64,000 bases of DNA from HLUCCA09 sp038745585 (GTDB lineage Bacteria; Pseudomonadota; Alphaproteobacteria; Rhodobacterales; Rhodobacteraceae). The notes under the pieces are model-generated. The model saw only the letters and a program-made list of their open reading frames with translations. It was not told where the DNA came from and searched no databases. A program made the translations under genes and the position numbers. The stretch lies in NCBI GenBank assembly GCA_038745585.1, contig JBCDLH010000011.1, positions 1-64,000 on the forward strand, read 5' to 3'. Positions 50,307 through 58,451 of this stretch are shown in pieces. Numbering within the stretch: position 1 is the stretch's first letter; every line of letters begins with the position of its first letter.

Positions 50307-50849
50307 ATGCCGCCGCCCCGCCTATCATTTCTTGTCGCGCTTTCCGCCATACTCTCTTTGACCGGACCGGCGCGTGCCGAAACACCGTATACCCCGCAAG
50401 AGTTGTCGCTGATGCGCGCGTTCTTTCAGACAATGCAGCCGCGCTCCTTTGAGCTCAATGCCGAGCTTTGCGGATACATCTTGCGCGATGATGCGGGGCA
50501 TTTGCGCATTACCGGGCCAATCCTTGGCGACGCTGCAAGCTGTGGGGCGCCATGGCCGACATGGGGCGTCGTGATCGCGTCTTGGCACACCCATGGCGCC
50601 TTTAACCCCGACGCTTACAACGAATTACCGTCTGACGTTGATGTCGAGACCGATGTCGAAGAAGGGATCGACGGCTGGGTTGCCACGCCGGGCGGACGGC
50701 TTTGGCACGTGAACGGCCAAACGGAAACGATAGACTTGATCTGCGGGCAGGGCTGCCTGCCTGCAGATCCAGATTACGATCCCTCCCAAACGGGCGAGAT
50801 TGCGAAACGGTATACCTACGAGGAATTGCTCGATCGGCTAGGCGAATAA
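50307..50849 (+). CDS. Secreted DUF4329 domain protein
   Basis: 180 residues. A signal peptide (LSFLVALSAILSLTGPARAE) precedes a DUF4329 domain: GVVIASWHTHGAFNPDAYNE, LPSDVDVETDVEEGIDGWVA and TPGGRLWHVN. The H-T-H followed by S-D-V-D recalls the H-x-H...S-x-x-D of JAMM/JAB peptidases; DUF4329 domains often sit in polymorphic toxins. Here it is a stand-alone exported protein. Two Cys pairs (ELCGYIL, ASCGAPW; LICGQGCLPAD) may form disulfides. It is divergent from deoD and convergent with the H-NS-like gene, 3 bases apart. Confidence 0.82.
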   Translation: MPPPRLSFLVALSAILSLTGPARAETPYTPQELSLMRAFFQTMQPRSFELNAELCGYILRDDAGHLRITGPILGDAASCGAPWPTWGVVIASWHTHGAFNPDAYNELPSDVDVETDVEEGIDGWVATPGGRLWHVNGQTETIDLICGQGCLPADPDYDPSQTGEIAKRYTYEELLDRLGE

Positions 50850-50852
50850 GCG

Positions 50853-51194
50853 CTAGATCGCGAGGCTTTCGAGCGTGGAGCCTTTGGCTTCCGCGTCTTT
50901 GACCCATTGTGGCCGACGGCCACGGCCGGACCAAGTCTGCGAAGCGTCTTCGGGGTTACGATATTTCGGGGGATTGGCTGCCGCGGGCGCTTTGGACTTG
51001 CGCGGCTTGCCAGCCGAAACACCGAGATCCGCCAAAGAGAAACCGTGCTTCTTGGCGGCTTCCTCGGCCGCCTTTAGCGCCGCCTTGCGCTCACGGTCGG
51101 CAATGGTGGTAATCAGCTTTTCGACTTGCTTTTGAACTTTTAAAAGCTCGTCGCGCGACATCTTTTCAAGGTCTTTGGTCAGGTCTTTAGGCAT
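50853..51194 (-). CDS. H-NS/HvrA family nucleoid-associated protein
   Basis: 113 residues from ATG 51194. The N-terminal helical/coiled-coil oligomerisation region (KMSRDELLKVQKQVEKLITT, about 11-30) is followed by a basic linker. The C-terminal DNA-binding motif is YRNPEDASQTWSGRGRRPQW (W-x-G-R-G-R-x-P-x-W), diagnostic of this family. HvrA/Spb in Rhodobacter are homologues in kind. GAGGAC lies upstream. A promoter with TTGAAC/TATGTG lies just before it. Confidence 0.92.
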   Translation of the reverse strand: MPKDLTKDLEKMSRDELLKVQKQVEKLITTIADRERKAALKAAEEAAKKHGFSLADLGVSAGKPRKSKAPAAANPPKYRNPEDASQTWSGRGRRPQWVKDAEAKGSTLESLAI

Positions 51195-51225
51195 TGCGGC
51201 GTCCTCTCCACTGCTCTGAACACCG

Positions 51226-51253
51226 CACATACACTTATTTTCGGAAGGTTCAA
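51226..51253 (-). promoter_or_regulatory. Predicted promoter of the H-NS-like gene
   Basis: On the minus strand, TTGAAC (51248-51253) and TATGTG (51226-51231) are 16 bases apart, within an unusually AT-rich 94-base gap between ecm and the H-NS-like gene. Confidence 0.45.
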
Positions 51254-51288
51254 TTCCCTCTTCTTGCTTTTGAATTAGATCGTTGCGT

Positions 51289-53292
51289 CTATTCCGCGGC
51301 GACGGGAGCCGGGTCTGCCAACGTGACGATGTCGTCCATGATCCGATTGAGCTCGAAATCCTTGGGCGTATAGACCCGGGAGACTCCGATTGCGCGCAAG
51401 TGCTTGGCATCTTCGTCGGGGATGATGCCCCCGACGATCACGGGAATATGGCCGAGCCCCGCGCCACGCAATTTTTCCATCAGATCCTGCATCAGCGGAA
51501 TATGGCTGCCCGAGAGGATCGAGAGGCCGATCACGTGCGGATCCTCCCGCGTTGCCGCTTCCACGATCTCATCGGGTGTCAGGCGAATACCTTCATAGTC
51601 GATCTCCATCCCGCAATCACGGGCACGGAACACGATCTGTTCGGCCCCGTTCGAATGTCCGTCGAGCCCAGGCTTTCCCATCATGAATTTCAATTTGCGA
51701 CCCAGCCGACGCGAGACCGCATCGACCCGTTCGCGAATATCGTCAAGACCTTCGGTCTTGTTCGACGGGCTGCGAGAGACCCCCGTCGGCCCGCGATATT
51801 GCCCGAACGCCGCGCGCATAATGCCCGCCCATTCCCCAGTGGTCGCCCCCGCTTTTGCGGCGGCAATTGAAGCGGGCATGACGTTTTCGCCCTCTTTGGC
51901 CACGCGGCGCAGTTCGGCGAGCGCAGCCTCGACCTTTCCACTGTCGCGCGCCGTGCGCCAGGCCTCTAGGCGCTTAATCTGATCCGCTTCGACGGCGGGA
52001 TCGACGACCATGATCCCACCCTCCTCATCGACCAGCGGCGACGGCTCGCCTTGCGTAAACTTGTTCACGCCAACGACGACGGTGTTGCCCGTTTCAATAC
52101 TGTTAACCCGGTCTGCATTGGCGTTGACGAGCTGCGCCTTCATGTATTCGATCGCGCCCATCGCTCCGCCCAAGCTGTCGATTGTCCTTAGCTCGGCGCG
52201 CGCCCCGTCCTTCAGCGTTTCGACTTTGCGCTCAATCGCTGGATTGCCGTCAAAGAGATCATCATACTCCAAAAGATCGGTCTCGAAGGCGAGGATTTGC
52301 TGCATGCGCAGGGACCATTGTTGATCCCACGGGCGTGGCAGGCCAAGTGCTTCGTTCCACGCCGGCAATTGTACTGCGCGTGCGCGCGCCTTCTTTGAAA
52401 GCGTGACCGCGAGCATTTCCAGCAAGATCCGGTAGACGTTGTTTTCCGGTTGTTGCTCGGTTAACCCTAGGGAATTCACTTGCACCCCATACCGGAAGCG
52501 GCGAAACTTCGGGTTGTCCACGCCATACCTTTCGCGTGCAATCTCGTCCCATAAATCAACGAATGCGCGCATTTTGCACATTTCGGTAACGAAGCGGATT
52601 CCCGCATTGACGAAAAATGAAATGCGGCCGACGAGGATCGGAAAGTCCTCTTCGGGCACTTTGTTGCGCAAATCGTCAAGAACCGCTGTCGCCGTTGCCA
52701 GGGCGAAAGACAGTTCCTGCTCCGGCGTCGCGCCTGCTTCCTGGAGGTGATAGGAACAGACATTCATCGGGTTCCATTTCGGGACCTCGCGGTAGCAATA
52801 TGCGGCGACGTCGGTAATCAACCGCAGCGAGGGCTTTGGCGGGCAGATATAGGTGCCGCGGCTCAAGTACTCCTTGATGAGATCGTTCTGCACCGTGCCT
52901 TGTAGCTTTGAAACATCGGCCCCCTGTTCCTCGGCCACGGCAATATAGAGCGCCAGGAGCCAGGGTGCGGTGGCGTTAATTGTCATCGAGGTATTCATTT
53001 GCTCGAGCGGGATCTCGTCGAAGAGCGTGCGCATGTCACCGAGATGTGCCACCGGGACACCGACCTTGCCGACCTCGCCGCGCGCCAGCTCGTGGTCGCT
53101 GTCATAGCCTGTCTGCGTCGGCAGATCGAAAGCGACCGAGAGCCCGGTCTGACCCTTGGCGAGATTGGTGCGGTAAAGCGCGTTGGAGGCCTTCGCTGTC
53201 GAATGCCCGGCGTAGGTGCGAAAGAGCCAGGGCCTGTCCCGCGCGGGCACAGAGCTTGCGGTCACGGACGGCATCGCTGGGGCATCGGTCAT
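51289..53292 (-). CDS. ecm: Ethylmalonyl-CoA mutase (B12-dependent)
   Basis: 667 residues. The N-terminal TIM-barrel mutase domain carries GLSVAFDLPTQTGYDSDHEL, where P-T-Q-T-G marks ethylmalonyl- rather than methylmalonyl-CoA mutases. MNTSMTINATAPWLLALY follows. The C-terminal B12-binding domain has GLDGHSNGAEQI (D-x-H-x-x-G), GLSILSGSH and a GG segment. It converts ethylmalonyl-CoA to methylsuccinyl-CoA in acetyl-CoA assimilation. ATG 53292 (GGAGAG upstream) agrees with the predicted promoter at 53335-53364, which excludes the longest reading. The partner gene ccr lies 1.7 kb away on the other strand. Confidence 0.93.
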   Translation of the reverse strand: MTDAPAMPSVTASSVPARDRPWLFRTYAGHSTAKASNALYRTNLAKGQTGLSVAFDLPTQTGYDSDHELARGEVGKVGVPVAHLGDMRTLFDEIPLEQMNTSMTINATAPWLLALYIAVAEEQGADVSKLQGTVQNDLIKEYLSRGTYICPPKPSLRLITDVAAYCYREVPKWNPMNVCSYHLQEAGATPEQELSFALATATAVLDDLRNKVPEEDFPILVGRISFFVNAGIRFVTEMCKMRAFVDLWDEIARERYGVDNPKFRRFRYGVQVNSLGLTEQQPENNVYRILLEMLAVTLSKKARARAVQLPAWNEALGLPRPWDQQWSLRMQQILAFETDLLEYDDLFDGNPAIERKVETLKDGARAELRTIDSLGGAMGAIEYMKAQLVNANADRVNSIETGNTVVVGVNKFTQGEPSPLVDEEGGIMVVDPAVEADQIKRLEAWRTARDSGKVEAALAELRRVAKEGENVMPASIAAAKAGATTGEWAGIMRAAFGQYRGPTGVSRSPSNKTEGLDDIRERVDAVSRRLGRKLKFMMGKPGLDGHSNGAEQIVFRARDCGMEIDYEGIRLTPDEIVEAATREDPHVIGLSILSGSHIPLMQDLMEKLRGAGLGHIPVIVGGIIPDEDAKHLRAIGVSRVYTPKDFELNRIMDDIVTLADPAPVAAE

Positions 53293-53334
53293 GGGACTCT
53301 CCAAGTCGCTGCGCAACATTCTTTCTTTGTGCGC

Positions 53335-53364
53335 CACATAGGGCTAACAATCTGCCCTTGTCAA
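53335..53364 (-). promoter_or_regulatory. Predicted ecm promoter
   Basis: On the minus strand a consensus TTGACA (53359-53364) and TATGTG (53335-53340) are 18 bases apart. The expected start point (about 53328) lies about 36 bases before ATG 53292. Confidence 0.55.
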
Positions 53365-53514
53365 CGCGCCGCACCGCAGCGCGCCCTCGGGCCACGTGCG
53401 CGCCGCGCCCCCTTCTTCTTGCGGCAAGTATCGCCGCCGGAGGCATGCCACACCAGCACGGGCGCACCGGCCGGGCCATTGCCGCGCCGCATCGCGACTG
53501 GCACGGTCGAGCCC

Positions 53515-54879
53515 ATGACGATGCCGATCACGCTCCCTCTCTGGTCTCTGCTTTTGATCTTGGCTTTTGCGGCAGTGACGTTTGCGTCGCACTTTCTCTT
53601 CCCCTCCGTGCGGTGGTTCTTCCGCCGGCGGGCCGAACGCGCGGTTGCCGAGCTCAACAAGCGCCTCGTAACCCCGATCCAGCCCTTCAAGCTCGCCCGG
53701 CGGCACGACATGGTCATGCGCCTGAGCTATGACAGCGCCGTTATGGAGGCGGTACAGGACGAGGCCCAGCGCGACGGCATTCCCGAAAACGTGGCCTTCG
53801 AACGGGCGCAGCGGTATGCGCGTGAGATCGTGCCGGCCTTTTCCGCGGCCACCTATTTCGGCTTCGGCATCCGTGTCGCGCGGTGGCTCTCGAACGCGCT
53901 CTACGATGTTCGCGTGACGGTGGCCGATCCACATGCGCTTCGTGCGATCCCACCCGACGCAACGGTCGTCTTCGTGATGAACCATCGCTCGAACATGGAT
54001 TACGTGCTCGTCACCTACCTCGTGGCCGAGCGGTCGGCGCTTTCCTACGCGGTCGGCGAATGGGCGCGGGTCTGGCCGATGCGGGCACTGGTGCGCTCCA
54101 TGGGGGCCTATTTCATCCGACGCAAAGCGCTTGGCGCGCTCTACCGCCGGGTCCTGGCCCGCTACGTTCAGATGGCGACGGAAGCAGGCGTGGCGCAGGC
54201 GCTCTTTCCCGAAGGCGGGCTGTCACTGAGCGGGCATCTCATGCCCCCCAAGGTCGGGATCCTCTCCTATATCCGCGAAGCCGAGCAGGAGGGCCAACCG
54301 ATCGTCTATGTGCCGGTCGCGCTGAACTATGACCGCGTGCTCGAGGACCGTGTTCTCGTTGCCGCGGCGCAGGCCGGCGAGCGGCGCTTTCGGGCCCGGA
54401 TCCCGACCATTCTTGCCTTCACCGCGAAGATGCTCGGCCTCCGGCTGCGCGGGCGGTTCCGGCGGTTCGGCCGTGCCTGCGTGACCTTCGGCCAACCTCT
54501 TCTTCCCGGCGACGCGCCGCGCGACGTTGAGGCGCTTGCGGAAACCCTGATGGACCGCATCGGCGCGGTCATGCCAAAGCCGCCTTTGCCGCTTGTGGCG
54601 GAGATCCTGCTTTCGGCGCAGCGCCCGGTGCCGCGGGATGTTCTTGTCGCGCAGGTCGCCGCCCGGCTCGGAGAGGAGAAGGACGAGGCGGAGGCGCTCG
54701 TCTCCGAAGGGCTCGCCATGGCGCGGTTGCGCGGCCTGGTGCGCGAGGGGCCGGACGGCCTTTTGCCCGAGCCGGGAGAACGCGCGCTCCTTTCGTACTA
54801 TGCCGCCTCCATCGCCGGGCCGGAGCCGGATCCGCTGCTGTCTCGCTCGGCTGCACCGACCAGCCTGGGCGCGACATAA
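53515..54879 (+). CDS. PlsB/PlsC-like acyltransferase
   Basis: 454 residues. A membrane segment (LPLWSLLLILAFAAVTFASH, about 6-25) starts the protein. The acyltransferase motifs are visible: FVMNHRSNMDYVLVTY (H-x4-D, about 155-170), AYFIRRKALGALYR, and FPEGGLSLSGH. The long C-terminal region and motif details resemble glycerol-3-phosphate acyltransferase PlsB more than short PlsC. It acts at the membrane in phospholipid synthesis, or on another alcohol acceptor. ATG 53515 and ATG 53521 are both possible starts. It lies between ecm and ccr, transcribed toward ccr. Confidence 0.85.
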   Translation: MTMPITLPLWSLLLILAFAAVTFASHFLFPSVRWFFRRRAERAVAELNKRLVTPIQPFKLARRHDMVMRLSYDSAVMEAVQDEAQRDGIPENVAFERAQRYAREIVPAFSAATYFGFGIRVARWLSNALYDVRVTVADPHALRAIPPDATVVFVMNHRSNMDYVLVTYLVAERSALSYAVGEWARVWPMRALVRSMGAYFIRRKALGALYRRVLARYVQMATEAGVAQALFPEGGLSLSGHLMPPKVGILSYIREAEQEGQPIVYVPVALNYDRVLEDRVLVAAAQAGERRFRARIPTILAFTAKMLGLRLRGRFRRFGRACVTFGQPLLPGDAPRDVEALAETLMDRIGAVMPKPPLPLVAEILLSAQRPVPRDVLVAQVAARLGEEKDEAEALVSEGLAMARLRGLVREGPDGLLPEPGERALLSYYAASIAGPEPDPLLSRSAAPTSLGAT

Positions 54880-54988
54880 AGTTTCGCCGAGAAGGCCTTT
54901 GGGATTGCAATGTTGCGTCAGGCATCCTACCAACCGGCAACGCCGCGCGATTCTGCGACGCGGCATGCGCTGAGCGAAGGAGGCCCCC

Positions 54989-56272
54989 ATGGCGCTCGAC
55001 ATCAAGACCGACGTCCCGACCTACGACGCGCCCGAGAAAGACCTCTACGGGATCGGGGAGATGCCCCCGATGGGTTATGTTCCGGCAAAGATGCACGCTT
55101 GGGTCCTGCGGCAGGAGCGGCACGGCGAGCCGAACCAGGCGCTTGAGGTCGAAGTCGTCGACACGCCCGCAATCGACAGTCACGAGGTGCTCGTCCTGGT
55201 GATGGCGGCCGGCGTGAACTATAACGGCGTATGGGCCTGTCTCGGTACGCCCGTTTCGGTGTTTCTCGGTCACAAGGCGCCCTATGCCGTGATCGGCTCG
55301 GATGCGGCCGGGATCGTTTGGAAGGTCGGCTCGAAAGTGAAGAACTGGAAAGTGGGGGACGAGGTCGTCATCCACTGCAACCAGGACGACGGTGACGACG
55401 AGGAATGCAATGGTGGCGACCCGATGCTGTCGCCAACTCAGCGGATCTGGGGCTATGAGAGCGCCGACGGCTCCTTTGCGCAGTTTACCCGGGTGCAGGC
55501 GCAACAGCTTCTGCCGCGCCCCAAGCACCTGACATGGGAAGAGAGCGCCTGCTACACGCTCACGCTCGCCACAGCCTACCGGATGCTCTTTGGGCACCAC
55601 CCGCATGAGCTCAAGCCCGGTCAGAACGTGCTCGTCTGGGGCGCGTCGGGCGGGCTCGGCTCCTTTGCCATCCAACTCATCAACACCGCGGGCGCGAACG
55701 CCATCGGGGTGATCTCCGACGAAGACAAGCGTGCGTTTGTCCTCGGGCTCGGCGCGAAGGGCGTCATCAACCGCAAAGACTTCAACTGTTGGGGGCAGTT
55801 GCCGCCCGTCGGGACGGACGACTATGCCGAGTGGTTCAAGGAAACGCGCCGCTTCGGCAAGGCGATATGGGAGATCACCGGCAAGGGCGTGAATGTCGAC
55901 ATCGTCTTTGAACATCCGGGCGAGGCCACGTTCCCGGTCTCCTCGTTCGTCTGCAAGCGCGGCGGCATGGTTGTCATCTGCGCCGGCACGACGGGCTACA
56001 ATTGCACGTTCGATGTGCGCCATGTCTGGTCGCATCAAAAGCGCCTTCAGGGCTCGCACTTTGCGCATCTCAAACAGGCCGCCGCCGCCAACAGGCTCAT
56101 GCTCGAGCGCCGGCTCGATCCGTGCATGTCCGAGGTTTTCCCCTGGGAGGAGATCCCCGAGGCGCACATGCGCATGCGCCGCAACGAGCATAAGCCGGGC
56201 AATATGGCCGTCCTCGTCCAAGCGCCGCGCACGGGCCTGCGCACGCTCGAAGATGCTCTGTCTGCGGGCTGA
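54989..56272 (+). CDS. ccr: Crotonyl-CoA carboxylase/reductase
   Basis: 427 residues of the zinc-less medium-chain dehydrogenase type. It reductively carboxylates crotonyl-CoA to ethylmalonyl-CoA, the key step of the ethylmalonyl-CoA pathway. AAGVNYNGVWACLG, GSDAAGIVWKVGSKVK, WGASGGLGSFAIQLINTAGA (cofactor loop) and FEHPGEATFPVSSFVCKRGG are visible; the length and motif order match Ccr. AAGGAGG lies 6 bases before ATG 54989. With ecm nearby it indicates growth on acetate or C1/C2 substrates without isocitrate lyase. Confidence 0.96.
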   Translation: MALDIKTDVPTYDAPEKDLYGIGEMPPMGYVPAKMHAWVLRQERHGEPNQALEVEVVDTPAIDSHEVLVLVMAAGVNYNGVWACLGTPVSVFLGHKAPYAVIGSDAAGIVWKVGSKVKNWKVGDEVVIHCNQDDGDDEECNGGDPMLSPTQRIWGYESADGSFAQFTRVQAQQLLPRPKHLTWEESACYTLTLATAYRMLFGHHPHELKPGQNVLVWGASGGLGSFAIQLINTAGANAIGVISDEDKRAFVLGLGAKGVINRKDFNCWGQLPPVGTDDYAEWFKETRRFGKAIWEITGKGVNVDIVFEHPGEATFPVSSFVCKRGGMVVICAGTTGYNCTFDVRHVWSHQKRLQGSHFAHLKQAAAANRLMLERRLDPCMSEVFPWEEIPEAHMRMRRNEHKPGNMAVLVQAPRTGLRTLEDALSAG

Positions 56273-56550
56273 TCCCGCGTGGTCCGGCCGGGCTGGGATT
56301 GCGCTGACCGCGCGCGCTCAACCCGTTTCACACGCATAGGTGGATCGACGTGCGAATCCCCTCGTGCTTTCCGCCACCGACCCGCGCGCGGGGCCAAACG
56401 GACCAACCCGCGCGCCGAAATCCGATAACCAGAAGTTAGCTTTCCGCGCCTCCCCCGATCTGGCGAGGAAGGATTGGCGAATTTCATGGCCGAACCGGTC
56501 GTGTCAGGGTTGTAAAAGTCTTCCGCTGTTCAGACCAAAGGCGTAATGTG

Positions 56551-56748
56551 ATGCAACATGATTGGGTTCTCGATGTACTTTCCGACCTCACGGCATTTGC
56601 CCGTGAGAACGGCTTGCCAGAGCTGGCGGAACAGCTGGACGATGCACGCCATGTCGCCTCGCAAGAGATTGCGTGGACCGCGCGCACACCGGTTGCGGAC
56701 TTGTTCGCTGTAGTAGTCGATGCGGAGGGTGTTCGAAACGGTGTTTGA
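56551..56748 (+). CDS. Small hypothetical protein overlapping luxR
   Basis: 65 residues from ATG 56551 (GTG 56548 is also in frame); AAAGG lies 9 bases upstream. DWVLDVLSDLTAFARENGLP and ELAEQLDDARHVASQEIAW look like an amphipathic helical protein with no membrane segment. Its stop (56746-56748) falls inside the luxR reading frame, so the two are co-transcribed and probably coupled. I recall similar small proteins in other Rhodobacterales but cannot name a family. Confidence 0.6.
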   Translation: MQHDWVLDVLSDLTAFARENGLPELAEQLDDARHVASQEIAWTARTPVADLFAVVVDAEGVRNGV

Positions 56749-57436
56749 GATTGTGCAGGCCGCCGACGATGTCGGAGGTCTGCAAGCGGCGACCGAAGAG
56801 CTTCAATCCGGCCTCGAGATCGCACATGTCGTCTACCATTGGGTCAATAGCCGCGGCGAGCGGTTCGGCGCAGGGACCTATAGCCAGGCCTGGGTCGACC
56901 GGTATCTCGAGCGCGGCTACCTTCGCAGCGACCCTGTCATCGTCGGCGGGTTGCAGCGCTTCGATCCGTTTGATTGGAAAGAGCTCGACTGGACGTCCAA
57001 ATCCGCCCGCGCGATGTTGAAGGAGGCCGGCGAGTTCGGCATCGGCAACCAGGGCTACACGATCCCGATCCGTGGCCCTTCCGGCCAGTTTGCGCTCTTC
57101 ACCCTATCGGACAGCTGTGCCGACGAGGTCTGGACAGGTTTCATCCTCGAAAACCAGCGCGAACTCATCCTGACCGCCCACGAGTTTAACCGTAAAGCCC
57201 TCTATTTCGAACAATATTCCGATGTCGCCCTGCCGACGCTTTCGCCTCGGGAGCTTGCCGCCATGACCTATATCGCCCGTGGCATGAGCCGGGCACAGGC
57301 CGCGGCGGAAATGGACATCTCCGAGCATACGCTGCGCGTCTATATCGAGGCCGCGCGCCACAAGCTCGGCGCGCTCAACACGACTCATGCCGTGGCACGC
57401 GCCCTCTCCAGGGGGCTGATCGTGGCCGATCATTGA
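56720..57436 (+). CDS. luxR: LuxR-family quorum-sensing regulator
   Basis: 238 residues from ATG 56720. The autoinducer-binding domain (about 15-170) contains TYSQAWVDRYLERGYLRSDPVI, with the Trp, Tyr and Asp of the acyl-homoserine-lactone pocket. The C-terminal HTH (about 175-235) reads LSPRELAAMTYIARGMSRAQ and AAEMDISEHTLRVYIEAARHKLGA. GTG 56741 is a plausible alternative start: GGAGGG lies 11 bases upstream and the overlap with the small ORF would shrink to 8 bases. luxI follows 131 bases later. No other target is visible. Confidence 0.9.
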   Translation: MRRVFETVFEIVQAADDVGGLQAATEELQSGLEIAHVVYHWVNSRGERFGAGTYSQAWVDRYLERGYLRSDPVIVGGLQRFDPFDWKELDWTSKSARAMLKEAGEFGIGNQGYTIPIRGPSGQFALFTLSDSCADEVWTGFILENQRELILTAHEFNRKALYFEQYSDVALPTLSPRELAAMTYIARGMSRAQAAAEMDISEHTLRVYIEAARHKLGALNTTHAVARALSRGLIVADH

Positions 57437-57567
57437 GATGTGGCGTCGCCGCCCAGACGCGCGGCGCATGGCCTCGTAAACAAAGTCTTAAGCCGCGGCA
57501 CACAGCACTACGGCAGCAGTAACCCTATGCGCCCAACTTCCTTCCCGTCCTCGGAAAGGAGCCCCCG

Positions 57568-58221
57568 ATGCTGCGCTATGTCTACGGTCACGACCTCGCC
57601 CGATTCCCCCGCCTCGCCGACACGATGTTCCGCGACCGAGCGGAACAGTTCAGCGCGCGCCTGGGATGGGAGGTCAAGGTCGACGCGCAAGGCCATGAGC
57701 GCGACGCCTACGATGCCCTCGACCCGCTCTATGTCCTCTGGGAGGCAGCGGACGGGAGCCATGGCGGCTCGATGCGCTTTTTGCCGACGGTTGGGCGCAC
57801 CATGGTCAACGACCATTTCATGCATCTGACCGGCGGCGTGCGGATCGAAAGCCCGCTGATCTGGGAGTGCACCCGCTTTTGCGTTTCGCCCCGGGCGACG
57901 GGACCCTCAGCGCGCAAGGCGGCAGCTGCCCTTGTCCTCGGCGCGGGAGAGCTGATGGCGCGCGCCGCCCTGGAGCACTATGTCGGCGTCTTCGATGCGC
58001 GTATGGAGCGGATCTATCGCCTCTACGGGGTCGACCCGGAGGTGATCGGCGCTGCGGGTGAGGGCCGTGCACGGATCGGGGTCGGCCTCTGGACGATGCG
58101 CGCCGACGCCTGGACGCCGACGCTGGCACGCCTTGGGATCGATCGGGCCACCTCCGCGCGCTGGATCGCCGAAAGCCTCGACGCGGCACCGCAAACGCAG
58201 GCTCTCGCCGCCACAGGCTAG
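57568..58221 (+). CDS. luxI: Acyl-homoserine-lactone synthase
   Basis: 217 residues of the LuxI autoinducer synthase family, which uses SAM and acyl-ACP. Conserved residues are visible: Arg in FRDRAEQFSARLGW, Trp in GWEVKVD, the acidic residues in ERDAYDALDPLYVLWE, Arg in GGSMRFLPT, and Glu/Arg in WECTRFCVSP. AAAGGAG lies 6 bases before ATG 57568. It is encoded downstream of luxR. The gene is followed by a block of palindromic tandem repeats. Confidence 0.92.
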   Translation: MLRYVYGHDLARFPRLADTMFRDRAEQFSARLGWEVKVDAQGHERDAYDALDPLYVLWEAADGSHGGSMRFLPTVGRTMVNDHFMHLTGGVRIESPLIWECTRFCVSPRATGPSARKAAAALVLGAGELMARAALEHYVGVFDARMERIYRLYGVDPEVIGAAGEGRARIGVGLWTMRADAWTPTLARLGIDRATSARWIAESLDAAPQTQALAATG

Positions 58222-58260
58222 CGCCGCTTCGTCCCTCATCTTGGCAGAAATACTCCGGGG

Positions 58261-58379
58261 GGTCTGGGGGGCTGGCCCCCCAGCCTGGTCTCGGTCTGGG
58301 GGGCTGGCCCCCCAGCCTTGGTCTCGGTCTGGGGGGCTGGCCCCCCAGCCTTGGTCTCGGTCTGGGGGGGTGGCGCCTT
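58261..58379. repeat. 33-base palindrome-bearing tandem repeat downstream of luxI
   Basis: Units start at about 58261 (partial), 58287, 58320 and 58353 (partial). The two middle units (58287-58319, 58320-58352) are identical and each contains CTGGGGGGCTGGCCCCCCAG, a near-perfect hairpin. An ATACT box and CTTGGCAGAAA (58239-58255) precede them, as in the other GC-rich elements. It probably blocks read-through from luxI into the helicase gene (inference). Confidence 0.85.
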
Positions 58380-58451
58380 GCCTAGTCCCGCCGGAGCGGC
58401 CCAGGAGACAAACCGATACCGCTCGTCTGCCGCAGCCGGTAGGATCGGACC

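Noticed and set aside
57507..57520. Lux-box-like imperfect dyad (ACTACGGCAGCAGT) upstream of luxI
   Set aside because: Only 10 of 14 positions are symmetric and its place relative to the likely TATGCG (57526-57531) is not the usual one. Too weak to call without known binding sites of this regulator.
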